A stretch of 64,000 nucleotides of DNA. It comes from Aurantimonas manganoxydans SI85-9A1. GTDB lineage: Bacteria; Pseudomonadota; Alphaproteobacteria; Rhizobiales; Rhizobiaceae. The notes beneath the pieces were generated by a model, which was not told the DNA's origin, did not search any database, and saw only the letters and a list, made by a program, of their open reading frames with translations. Made by a program: the position numbers and the translations under genes. Of the stretch, positions 38,596 through 46,760 are shown in pieces. The stretch's first letter is position 1. Every line of letters begins with the position of its first letter. The DNA is taken from the NCBI RefSeq assembly GCF_000153465.1, contig NZ_CH672387.1:3220932-3284931 (forward strand). The letters run 5' to 3'.

Positions 38596-39360
38596 ATGGC
38601 CTCCACCGAAGAACAACATCTGTCGCGCGTCCGGCTCGACGTCCTCGTCAGCGACCGCGGTCTCGCCGCCAGCCGCGCCCGCGCGCGCGACGCAATCATG
38701 CGCGGTCACGTCAAGGTCGACGGGCAGACCGTCACAAAGCCGAGCCTCAACGTGCCGCCCGAAAGCGAGATCACGCTGGACGACCCGGCCGCCGACTATG
38801 TCTCGCGCGCCGGGCTGAAGCTGGAAGCCGCGCTCGATCAGTTCGCCATCCCCGTCGAAGGCCGCATGGCCGTCGATCTCGGCGCCTCGACCGGCGGCTT
38901 CACCGAGGCGCTGCTGCGCCGCGGCGTCGCCCATGTGGTCTCCATCGATGTCGGCCACGGCCAGATGCATCCGCGCATCGCCGCCGATCCGCGTGTCACC
39001 GCGATCGAGGGCCTGAACGCCCGCGACCTGACCCGCGAGGATATCGGCGGCCGCGCCTTCGATCTGCTCGTCGCCGATGTCAGCTTCATCACCCTGCGGC
39101 TGGCCCTGCCGCCGGCCCTGGAACTGGCCGAGCCCGGCACGACCGGCGTCTTTCTGGTGAAGCCGCAATTCGAGGCCGGTCGCGAGGCGATCGCCAAGAA
39201 CGGCCTCTTGCGCGATCCCGACAGCGCGCCGCTGGTGGCCGAAGCCGTGCGCGACTGGCTCGCTGCCCAGCCCGACTGGCAGGTGAAGGGGCTCGCGCCC
39301 TCGCCGATCCCCGGCGGCGACGGCAATCACGAATTCCTGCTGATCGCCGAAAAATCATGA
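38596..39360 (+). CDS. tlyA: TlyA family rRNA 2'-O-methyltransferase / hemolysin-like
   Basis: TlyA-type enzymes methylate 16S and 23S rRNA ribose and were once described as hemolysins. The 254-residue protein has an N-terminal S4 RNA-binding domain (about 12-70) with RLDVLVSDRGLAASRARARDAI spanning it, then a Rossmann FtsJ-like domain with SAM motif VDLGASTGGFTEALL (about 94-108), VSIDVGHGQMH and LLVADVSFIT (about 160). The start at ATG 38596 is conservative; the open frame extends upstream to 38473 without family similarity. The stop overlaps the next methyltransferase by 4 bases. Confidence 0.93.
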   Translation: MASTEEQHLSRVRLDVLVSDRGLAASRARARDAIMRGHVKVDGQTVTKPSLNVPPESEITLDDPAADYVSRAGLKLEAALDQFAIPVEGRMAVDLGASTGGFTEALLRRGVAHVVSIDVGHGQMHPRIAADPRVTAIEGLNARDLTREDIGGRAFDLLVADVSFITLRLALPPALELAEPGTTGVFLVKPQFEAGREAIAKNGLLRDPDSAPLVAEAVRDWLAAQPDWQVKGLAPSPIPGGDGNHEFLLIAEKS

Positions 39361-40583
39361 GCCTGGAACTGACCATCGACCGGCTCGGGGCGCAGGGCGA
39401 CGGGGTCGCCGACACGGCCACGGGGCCGGCCTTCGTGCCGTTCACCCTGCCGGGCGAGCGGGTGGAAGCGACCGAAGCCGGGCGCCGCTTCCGGCTCGAC
39501 ACTATCCTCACCCCTTCGCCGCAGCGCCAGACGCCGCCCTGCCCGCATTTCGGCACCTGCGGCGGCTGCGACCTGCAGCACGCCGACGATGCGCTCTACA
39601 CCGCCTTCAAGCGCGACGTGGTGGTCGACGCCCTGGCGCGTGCCGGCCTCGAAACCGAGATTGCGGCGCTGGTGGCCTGCCCGCCGGCCTCGCGTCGCCG
39701 GGTGGCGCTGTCGGCGGTCGGCGCCGGCAAATCCGTGCATCTCGGCTTCAATGCGGCCCATTCGGACCAGATCGTGCCGATCGAGGTCTGCCCGATCGCC
39801 CTGCCCGCCATCCAGCGGGCCCTGCCCGCCCTGCAGCGGCTCGCCGCCCTGCTGGCCGATCGCAGGACACCGCTGAAACTCACCGTGACCGTCACCGATA
39901 CCGGCCTCGACGTGGCCGCGACCGCGGCGCCCAAGCTGGCCGAAGGCAAGCGGCGTCAGGCCATCGCCCTGGCCGTCAGCGAAAGCTTCGCACGGCTCAC
40001 CGTCGACGGGGAGATCCTCGTCATGACGCGGCCGCCCTCGATCAGCTTCGACGGCATCACCGTCGAACTGCCGCCCGGCGCCTTCGTCCAGGCCGTTGCG
40101 GCGGCCGAAACCGCGATGGCGTCGCGGGTGACGAAACATCTGGCCGGCGCCAAGCACGTGGCCGATCTCTTCTCGGGCTCCGGCACCTTCGCGCTGAGGC
40201 TTGCGGTCCAGTCGCGGGTCCATGCCGTCGAATCGGAGGCCGCGCCGCTCGCCGCGATGACCGCCGCCTGGCGCACTCGTCCCGGCCTGAAGCCGCTGAC
40301 GACCGAACGCCGCGACCTCTATCGCCGGCCGATCCCGGCGAAGGAACTGAAGGCCTATGACGGCCTGGTCTTCGATCCGCCGCGCGCCGGCGCCGAGGCG
40401 GTGTCGCAGGAGATCGCGGCCTCGAAGATCAGCCGCGTCGCCGCCGTGTCCTGCAACCCGGTCACGATGGCCCGCGACCTGCGCATTCTCGTCGACGGCG
40501 GCTTCCGCCTCGTCGAGGTGACGCCGGTGGACCAGTTCCTGTGGTCGCGGCATGTCGAGGCGGTCGCGCTCTTGGAGCGCTGA
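39357..40583 (+). CDS. Class I RNA 5-methyluridine methyltransferase (RlmD/TrmA family)
   Basis: The 408-residue protein methylates uridine C5 in rRNA or tRNA using SAM. A short TRAM-like N-terminus is followed by iron-sulfur cysteines in CPHFGTCGGCD (about 62-72) and VCPIA (about 144), the SAM motif ADLFSGSGTFAL (about 269), and the catalytic cysteine in VSCNPVTMARDL (about 364). The C-terminal DQFLWSRHVEAVALL matches the family end. Clusters of this type favour RlmD-like rRNA specificity but TrmA-like function cannot be excluded. It overlaps tlyA by ATGA, so two RNA methyltransferases are translationally coupled. Confidence 0.92.
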   Translation: MSLELTIDRLGAQGDGVADTATGPAFVPFTLPGERVEATEAGRRFRLDTILTPSPQRQTPPCPHFGTCGGCDLQHADDALYTAFKRDVVVDALARAGLETEIAALVACPPASRRRVALSAVGAGKSVHLGFNAAHSDQIVPIEVCPIALPAIQRALPALQRLAALLADRRTPLKLTVTVTDTGLDVAATAAPKLAEGKRRQAIALAVSESFARLTVDGEILVMTRPPSISFDGITVELPPGAFVQAVAAAETAMASRVTKHLAGAKHVADLFSGSGTFALRLAVQSRVHAVESEAAPLAAMTAAWRTRPGLKPLTTERRDLYRRPIPAKELKAYDGLVFDPPRAGAEAVSQEIAASKISRVAAVSCNPVTMARDLRILVDGGFRLVEVTPVDQFLWSRHVEAVALLER

Positions 40584-40646
40584 CCGGCCCCGCGCGCCCG
40601 CCGCGATCCCTTTGATTCTCCGCGACCGAGCGACTAAGCCCCTGCC

Positions 40647-41291
40647 ATGACCGGATATCTCACCCAGTATGGCTACGCCTTCCTGTTCGTGGTCGTGCTG
40701 TTCGAATCCACCGGCATTCCGCTGCCGGGCGAGAGCATTCTGGTCGCCTCCGGCATGCTGGCCGGCGAAGGCACGCTGAACATCTGGGCGGTGCTGTTCG
40801 CCGCCTTTGCCGGATCGATCGTCGGCGACAATCTCGGTTATGTCGTCGGCCGCCGCTACGGACGGCGGATCGTCGTGCGCTGGGGCTCGCGCTTCGGCCT
40901 CGGCGAGAAGCGCTTCGCCATGGTCGAGGAACGGTTCAAGAATTATGGCTTCGCCGTCGTGCTGGTCGCCCGCTTCGTCATCATCCTGCGCCAGCTCAAC
41001 GGCTTCGTCGCCGGCACGATGCGGATGAGCTGGCCGATCTTCCTGTTCTACAACTGCATCAGCGCCGCCCTGTGGAGCGCCGCCTACGGTGCCGGCGCCT
41101 ATCTGTTCGGCTCGGCCTTCCGGCACTTCTTCGAGGCCTATTCGACCTGGCCGATCTTCGTCATCGCGGCCCTCGTCTGCGTCATCGGCATGGTGGGAAC
41201 CTACAAGTTCCTGTTCGCCGAAGAGGACGAGGCGACGCCGGCCGAAGACGCCAGCACCGCCGACGATTCCCCGCTCCGCGGCAAGTCCTGA
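40647..41291 (+). CDS. DedA family membrane protein
   Basis: DedA/SNARE-associated proteins are inner-membrane proteins, some of which flip undecaprenyl phosphate or phospholipids. The 214-residue protein shows the family motif ESTGIPLPGESILVASG (about 21-37), the DNLGYVVGRRYGRR segment (about 60-73) and the membrane re-entrant RFVIILRQLNGFVAGTM (about 106-122). Three to four further hydrophobic segments follow, with an acidic C-terminal tail (about 190-214). Which lipid it moves is unknown. Confidence 0.9.
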   Translation: MTGYLTQYGYAFLFVVVLFESTGIPLPGESILVASGMLAGEGTLNIWAVLFAAFAGSIVGDNLGYVVGRRYGRRIVVRWGSRFGLGEKRFAMVEERFKNYGFAVVLVARFVIILRQLNGFVAGTMRMSWPIFLFYNCISAALWSAAYGAGAYLFGSAFRHFFEAYSTWPIFVIAALVCVIGMVGTYKFLFAEEDEATPAEDASTADDSPLRGKS

Positions 41292-41333
41292 CGGGCCCCG
41301 CGGCCACGCTCCGCCTAGCGGGGCGCTGACCCG

Positions 41334-42074
41334 TTAGCGCGACATGAAGGCCATGAAGGCAGCGCGGGCTTCGTCCGAGGTCAGCCGCTCGGAGAAGTGC
41401 TCGATCTCCCGCTCGATCCGCGCCACGATGTCCTTGCGGTCACCGCGCAGAAGTTCGCGCGCGATGGCCACGGCCCTGGGCGGCTTCTGGGCCAGCCGCT
41501 CGGCGGTCTCGCGGGCCACCGCCTCGACGTCGTCTTCCACGACCTTGTAGACGATCCCCGCCTCACGGGCGGCTTCCGCATCGAAGGTGTCGCCCAGCGC
41601 CAGCAGGGCGAAGGCTCGCTGGTCGCCCATGATGCGCGGGCCGATCAGACTGGACCCGGCCTCCGGCGTCAAGCCGAGATCGATGAAGGGCGTGCGGAAG
41701 ACCGAGCGCGACGAGGCGAAGGCCATGTCGCAATGCATCAGCAGCGTCGTGCCGATGCCGATCGCCAGACCGTCGACGGCGGCGATCATCGGCTTGGGCG
41801 CGGTCGCAACCGTTGTCAGGAACTCGTGAATCTCGGTGCGCTGCAACCCGCCCTGCGCCAGCGTCAGGAAATCCTTGATGTCGTTGCCGGCCGAAAAGGC
41901 ACCGGGCACGCCGCAGATCAGGATCACCCGCACCGCCTCGTCGCCGGCCGCGCCCTGAAGCGCGGCGGTGATCGTGCGGTACATGTCCAGCGTGATGGCG
42001 TTCTTCTTGTCCGGCCGGTTCAGGCGGATGGTCAGGACGCCGTTTTCGGTCGTCGTCTGGATCAGATCGGTCAT
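41334..42074 (-). CDS. Enoyl-CoA hydratase/isomerase family protein
   Basis: The 246-residue protein is a crotonase-fold enzyme. The oxyanion-hole segment AFSAGNDIKDF (about 63-73) and the region IDLGLTPEAGSSLIG (about 125-139) are clear. The second catalytic glutamate is present (PEAG), but the position of the first, normally in a GGGxEL segment, reads IGIGTTLLMH. That pattern is typical of isomerase-like members with one glutamate rather than true hydratases. It starts 10 bases after the acyl-CoA dehydrogenase gene, so the two form an operon. Substrate is undetermined. Confidence 0.88.
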   Translation of the reverse strand: MTDLIQTTTENGVLTIRLNRPDKKNAITLDMYRTITAALQGAAGDEAVRVILICGVPGAFSAGNDIKDFLTLAQGGLQRTEIHEFLTTVATAPKPMIAAVDGLAIGIGTTLLMHCDMAFASSRSVFRTPFIDLGLTPEAGSSLIGPRIMGDQRAFALLALGDTFDAEAAREAGIVYKVVEDDVEAVARETAERLAQKPPRAVAIARELLRGDRKDIVARIEREIEHFSERLTSDEARAAFMAFMSR

Positions 42075-42084
42075 GGTCGCGGTC

Positions 42085-43881
42085 CTACTGCAGGATCGAA
42101 TGGGCAGCCGCGAGGCTGGCGGCGCCGCCGACGACCTGCCGCTTCAGGGCACCGGTCTCCGACAGGAGGTTCTCCGCCATGAAGCGGGCCAGATGGGCGC
42201 GCTCGGTGCGGGTCGTGTCGGCCAGCGCCGCCTTGGCGAGATAGACCGCGCCGGCGGTCAGGCCGAACAGCCGCAGATAGGGCGTCGCACCGGCAAGGGC
42301 GGTGTCCATGTCCTTGGCGGCCGTGGCGTTCGACAGGAACTCCGTCGTCTCGCGCAGATCGGCCATCGCCGCGGCGAGCGCGTCGCCTGTGGCGCCAAAG
42401 GCCGCCTCGTTCTGGCCGCGCACCGCCTCGATCGTCTCGTCCAGCTCGGCGAAATAGCGGCGCACCGCCTCGCCGCCGGACTGGCCGATCTTGCGGGCGA
42501 CGAGATCGATCGCCTGGATGCCGTTGGTCCCCTCGTAGATCGGCGCGATGCGGGCGTCGCGCAGCAGCCGGGCGGCGCCGGTCTCCTCGACGAAGCCCAT
42601 GCCGCCATGCACCTGGATGCCGAGCGAGGCGACCTCGACGCCGACATCGGTGGAGAACGCCTTGGCGATCGGCGTCAGGAGGTTGGCACGCTCCTTCCAC
42701 GCCGCGGACGCCTCGGCGTCGCCGCGATGCGCCTTCGCCATGTCGGTCGCATGGCCGCAGGCATAGGTGATCGCCCGCACCGCGCCGGTCAGCGACTTCA
42801 TCGTCAGCAGCATGCGGGCGACATCGGGATGGTCGAGGATGGGGCTCATCTGGCCGCCCGCTTCCGGGTTCTTCGCCAGCCGGGTCGCGCGGCCCTGGCG
42901 GCGCTCGCGGGCGTAGTCGAGCGCCTTCTGGAAGGCGGCTTCGGCGACGCCGATGCCCTGCACGCCGACCAGCAGCCGGGCATTGTTCATCATCGTGAAC
43001 ATGCAGGCGAGACCGCGGTTCTCCTCGCCGATCAGATAGCCGACCGCGCCGGCCTCCTCGCCGTCGACGCTGCCGTCGCCGTAGATCATCGTGCAGGTGG
43101 GCGAACCGTGAATACCGAGCTTGTGCTCGACCGAATGGCAGAAGGCGTCGTTGCGGCGTCCGAGCGAGCCGTCTTGGTTGACCAGGAACTTCGGCACCAG
43201 GAACAGCGAGATGCCCTTCACACCGGCCGGTGCATCCGGCAGGCGCGCCAGCACCAGATGGACGATGTTGTCGGTGAAGTCGTGCTCGCCATAGGTGATG
43301 TAGATCTTCTGGCCGAAGATCCGGTAGCTGCCGTCATCGGCGCGTTCGGCCTTGGTCTTCAGCGCCGACAGGTCCGAGCCGGCCTGCGGCTCGGTCAGGT
43401 TCATCGTGCCCATCCAGGCGCCGGTGACCAGCTTTTCCAGATAGGTCGCCTTCAGTTCGTCCGAGCCGTGCGCCTCCAGCGCTTCGACCGCGCCGACGGT
43501 CAGCGTCGGTCCGATGGCAAAGCCCATCGAGGCGGAGTTCCACATCTCGAAGACGGCGGCCGACAGCGAGGTCGGCAGGCCCTGGCCGCCATATTCCTCC
43601 GGCCCGGTCAGAGCGTTCCAGCCGCCGGCAGACCAGTTCTCGTAGAGCGCCTTCCAGCCGGTCGGCGTCGTCACCACGCCGTCCTTCACCGAGGTCCCCT
43701 CGCGGTCGCCGACATCGGCCAGCGGCGCGATCTCCTCGCCGGCGAAGCGTCCGGCCTCTTCCAGCACGGCGTCCAGCAGGTCGGGGGTCAGCTCGCCCAG
43801 GAGGCCCTGTTCCATCGCCGCTTCCAGTCCCGCGACCTTTTTCAGCGCGAAGGCGATGTCATCGACCGGTGCCTTGTACAT
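42085..43881 (-). CDS. Acyl-CoA dehydrogenase (DmdC/AidB-like, with C-terminal extension)
   Basis: The 598-residue protein oxidises an acyl-CoA with FAD. It is longer than classic 380-residue enzymes because of an N-terminal helical segment and a C-terminal domain (about 465-598), as in 3-methylmercaptopropionyl-CoA dehydrogenase (DmdC) and AidB-like proteins. The FAD/substrate region has NLTEPQAGSDLSALKT (about 160-175). The catalytic base is in IYEGTNGIQAIDL (about 428-440). ATG 43881 is preceded by GAGGAG; the frame upstream to 43941 runs into the promoter. The substrate could be a medium or long acyl-CoA or a sulfur-containing one; sequence alone does not decide. Confidence 0.92.
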   Translation of the reverse strand: MYKAPVDDIAFALKKVAGLEAAMEQGLLGELTPDLLDAVLEEAGRFAGEEIAPLADVGDREGTSVKDGVVTTPTGWKALYENWSAGGWNALTGPEEYGGQGLPTSLSAAVFEMWNSASMGFAIGPTLTVGAVEALEAHGSDELKATYLEKLVTGAWMGTMNLTEPQAGSDLSALKTKAERADDGSYRIFGQKIYITYGEHDFTDNIVHLVLARLPDAPAGVKGISLFLVPKFLVNQDGSLGRRNDAFCHSVEHKLGIHGSPTCTMIYGDGSVDGEEAGAVGYLIGEENRGLACMFTMMNNARLLVGVQGIGVAEAAFQKALDYARERRQGRATRLAKNPEAGGQMSPILDHPDVARMLLTMKSLTGAVRAITYACGHATDMAKAHRGDAEASAAWKERANLLTPIAKAFSTDVGVEVASLGIQVHGGMGFVEETGAARLLRDARIAPIYEGTNGIQAIDLVARKIGQSGGEAVRRYFAELDETIEAVRGQNEAAFGATGDALAAAMADLRETTEFLSNATAAKDMDTALAGATPYLRLFGLTAGAVYLAKAALADTTRTERAHLARFMAENLLSETGALKRQVVGGAASLAAAHSILQ

Positions 43882-43938
43882 GGTAGATCTCCTCATGCTC
43901 GAACCGAGCGGATTGCGACGGAGGCAGGGCTCTCGACG

Positions 43939-43967
43939 CAATTACCTTTTACGTAATCGTCAATCAA
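43939..43967 (-). promoter_or_regulatory. Promoter with embedded 17-bp dyad upstream of acyl-CoA dehydrogenase
   Basis: On the minus strand TTGATT (43967-43962) and TAATTG (43944-43939) are spaced by exactly 17 bases. Within it, ATTAC-N7-GTAAT (43941-43957) forms an inverted repeat covering the spacer and part of the -10. This is the expected place for a TetR- or MerR-type repressor of fatty-acid or branched-chain catabolism. No regulator gene is adjacent. Confidence 0.45.
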
Positions 43968-44028
43968 CAGGAGCGGAACCGAAAGCCGCCCGAACCATTC
44001 TACTGGCATCACTCGAAGGGAGATTTGC

Positions 44029-44871
44029 ATGCGGTTCGTGCGGTATGGTGACCGGGGCTCTGAACTTCCCGGTCTGCTCGACGACGACGACCGTATCCGC
44101 GACCTCTCCGAGCATCTCTCCTCCCAGACCAGCGAGTATCTCGATCCCGACCGCCTCGCCGCGGCCGGCCGGCTCGATCCCGCGTCGCTTCCACTGGTGG
44201 CCGAAGGCGTGCGCCTGTGCAAGCCCGTGCGGCGCATCGGCAAGATCGTAGGCGTCGGGCCGAACTATCACGACGCGGCGGCCCAGGCCGGCTTCAAGGT
44301 CAATCCCGAACCGACGCTGTTCCTGAAGGCCGCCACGGCGGCCTGCGGGCCGAACGACCGGATCGAACTGCCGAAGCTGGCGACCCGGGTCGACTGGGGC
44401 GTCGAGCTGGCCGTGGTGATCGGTCGCACGGCCAAATATGTCAGCGTCGAGGAGGCGATGCGCCATGTCGCCGGCTTCACCCTCGCCAACGACGTCACCG
44501 AACGCAGCTTCCAGCTCCAGCGCGGCGGCCAGTGGTCGAAGGGCAAGTCGCACGACACCTTCGCGCCGCTCGGGCCCTGGCTGGTGACGCCGGATGCGAT
44601 CGGCGACCATGACGCGATCGATCTCTGGCTCGACGTGAACGGCGAACGCCAGCAGAGCGCCAGCACCGCCGGCATGATCTTCAAGGTGCCGTATCTGATC
44701 TCCTACATCTCCCGCTTCATGCGACTGGAGCCGGGCGACATCATCCTGACGGGCACGCCGGGCGGCGTCGGCCTGTCCTACGATCCGCCGCGCTTCCTGA
44801 AGGCGGGCGACCGCGTCACCGTCGGCGGCACCGGCCTCGGCAGCCAGTCCTCGCTCTGCGTGGCGGTCTGA
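44029..44871 (+). CDS. Fumarylacetoacetate hydrolase (FAH) family protein
   Basis: The 280-residue protein has the FAH-fold active site of C-C bond hydrolases, decarboxylases and hydratases acting on 2-oxo acids. An N-terminal extension (1-70) precedes the core, where KIVGVGPNYHDAAAQAG (about 74-90), the metal-binding region VDWGVELAVVIGRT (about 122-135), NDVTERSFQLQRGGQW (about 154-169) and ILTGTPGGVGLS (about 240-251) are visible. A GAAGGGAG site lies 6 bases before the ATG. It is divergent from the acyl-CoA dehydrogenase and convergent with the acetyl-CoA hydrolase/transferase gene. Reaction and pathway are not fixed by sequence. Confidence 0.88.
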   Translation: MRFVRYGDRGSELPGLLDDDDRIRDLSEHLSSQTSEYLDPDRLAAAGRLDPASLPLVAEGVRLCKPVRRIGKIVGVGPNYHDAAAQAGFKVNPEPTLFLKAATAACGPNDRIELPKLATRVDWGVELAVVIGRTAKYVSVEEAMRHVAGFTLANDVTERSFQLQRGGQWSKGKSHDTFAPLGPWLVTPDAIGDHDAIDLWLDVNGERQQSASTAGMIFKVPYLISYISRFMRLEPGDIILTGTPGGVGLSYDPPRFLKAGDRVTVGGTGLGSQSSLCVAV

Positions 44872-44888
44872 CGCGCAAGGTGGTTCCG

Positions 44889-46760
44889 TCACGACCAGGG
44901 CCGGCCCAGCGGGTCTTCGCGCGTCGCACGCAGCGCGCCGGCCAGAACCGCCGATAGCCCCCTCGCCTTCCACCCCGACGGGTCGTCCAGCCCCATCCGT
45001 GCCAGCGCTGCCTCTTCGCGCGGATCGGGCGTCATGCGCCAGCCGGCCAGTGCCAGACGCGCGAGGGCCAGGCGATCGGCCTTGGCCGATTTCAACAGCT
45101 TCAGTGCCGGCACGAGCCGCCGCTCCTCGGCGGTCAGCGCGGTGCCGAACGGATAGGCCGGCAGCCTGTCGGCATAGGGCCGCAGGGCCTCGACCACGGC
45201 TGCACGCGTGTTGCGACGCGGCGGTGCGTAGCCGGCCTCCAGCTTCGTCGCGGCGATCGCCGCCTTGGCCAGCCCGGCCTGGAACCGCCCGTCGGCCAGC
45301 CCGATCATTGCCGCAACGGTGTCGCGGTCGGTGCGGCCGCGCAGGTCGGCAACGCCATATTCGGTGACGACGATGTCCTTCAGATGCCGGGGAATGGTGG
45401 TGTGGCCATAGGCCCAGAGGATATTCGAGGGCCCGCTTGCACCGCGGGTGGACGGCAGGCCGATGACCGAGCGCGCATCGGGCAGTTCAAAGGCCTGGGC
45501 GACGAAATTGTACTGGCCGCCGACGCCGGAGACGACCCGGCCGTCGTCGAGCTGGTCGGAGCAGATGTCGCCCAGCGGCGTCGCCAGCATCGCGGCGTTG
45601 AAGAAGCGCGCGTTGCGGCGATCGGCGGCGTGGATCGCGCGGTCTTCGGCCGGCAGCGCGTTGACGAAGGAGATCTCACGCATCGACAGGAGCGCGCGGC
45701 GCTCCGGCGCCATCTCTCGCAGCCGGGCATAGAAACTCTGCGGGCCGACGAAGAAGCCGCCATGCAGGATCTTGCCGTCGCTGGCCGGGCGCCGGAGGAT
45801 GCCGGCCTCGAACAACTCCAGGAGCCCGTCGACGAACATTTCCGACAGGCCGTAGAGCCCTTCGCGGAACGGCTCGGTCTGGGGCTCGAGGCTCTCCGGC
45901 CAGTTGCTGAGGGCTGCCAGCATCGCCCGGAATGTTGCCGGATCGCGATGGCGCAGGATGAGCGCATGGGTGAGCGCGTCGCCGATCCCGCCAATGCCGA
46001 TCTGGATCGTGCCGCCATCCTTCACCAGCGCCGCGCTGTAGAGGCCGATGGCATATTCGGCCGGGCCGATCGGCTGCTTGGGCACCGAGAACAGGCGCGC
46101 CGCTTCGACGTCCTCGCCTTCCAGCAGGCAGTCGAACCGCTCGGTCGGCAGGGCCGCCGGACCGTCCATGAAGGGCAGGTTCGCATTGGCCTCGCCGACG
46201 AAGAGGATCGGCTGGCCCCGCTCGCGCGCGGCGTCGAGCGCCGGCAAGAGATCGAGCGTCATGTCGGTGTTGGAGGACAGCGACCATTGGCTGCGATCGG
46301 CCGACGGCGCGACCATCTGGCCGATGACATTGACGCCGCTCGCCAGGATGTAACCGGCGGCATGGGTGTAGTTCGCCGTGACGTAGTTCTCCTGGGCGTG
46401 GCGGTTGCCAAGCAGCGCGCCGGCCTGAAGGAAAAACTCGACCACCCGCACATTGGGCGGCAGCGCATCGTTGCGGCGGTCCGCGACATAGTCGAGCCGG
46501 GTCACGCCGTCGTAGAGGCGTTTCGCCATCGGCCCGGCAAAGCGGCCCTCCAGCCCCTCGCCGCCCGAGGGCGGGTCGAGGGACAGGGCCGTCTGGATGG
46601 TCAGGTCGACCTGCGGGTCGCGCAGCGCCCGGCGGTAGAGCGCATTGGCGACATGGTTCGCCTTGCCGAGGCCGAGCGGCAGCGCCAGCACGATCGTCTT
46701 GCCGACCGCCGCGATCACGGCGTCGGCCAGCGCAGCGGCCTCGGTGAAGCGTTGCGTCAT
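44889..46760 (-). CDS. Acetyl-CoA hydrolase/transferase family protein
   Basis: The 623-residue protein belongs to the acetyl-CoA hydrolase/4-hydroxybutyrate CoA-transferase family, which moves or releases CoA through a glutamyl-CoA intermediate. The N-terminal half has LPLGLGKANHVANAL (about 27-41); the catalytic glutamate is in VVTEYGVADLRGRT (about 466-479), preceded by VSGVGGQYNFV (about 408). It is about 100 residues longer than typical members, owing to a central insertion and a C-terminal tail. Its ATG overlaps the fadJ stop by one base (TGATG), so it is the last gene of the fad operon. It may recycle CoA from acyl-CoA products or make acetate. Confidence 0.88.
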   Translation of the reverse strand: MTQRFTEAAALADAVIAAVGKTIVLALPLGLGKANHVANALYRRALRDPQVDLTIQTALSLDPPSGGEGLEGRFAGPMAKRLYDGVTRLDYVADRRNDALPPNVRVVEFFLQAGALLGNRHAQENYVTANYTHAAGYILASGVNVIGQMVAPSADRSQWSLSSNTDMTLDLLPALDAARERGQPILFVGEANANLPFMDGPAALPTERFDCLLEGEDVEAARLFSVPKQPIGPAEYAIGLYSAALVKDGGTIQIGIGGIGDALTHALILRHRDPATFRAMLAALSNWPESLEPQTEPFREGLYGLSEMFVDGLLELFEAGILRRPASDGKILHGGFFVGPQSFYARLREMAPERRALLSMREISFVNALPAEDRAIHAADRRNARFFNAAMLATPLGDICSDQLDDGRVVSGVGGQYNFVAQAFELPDARSVIGLPSTRGASGPSNILWAYGHTTIPRHLKDIVVTEYGVADLRGRTDRDTVAAMIGLADGRFQAGLAKAAIAATKLEAGYAPPRRNTRAAVVEALRPYADRLPAYPFGTALTAEERRLVPALKLLKSAKADRLALARLALAGWRMTPDPREEAALARMGLDDPSGWKARGLSAVLAGALRATREDPLGRPWS

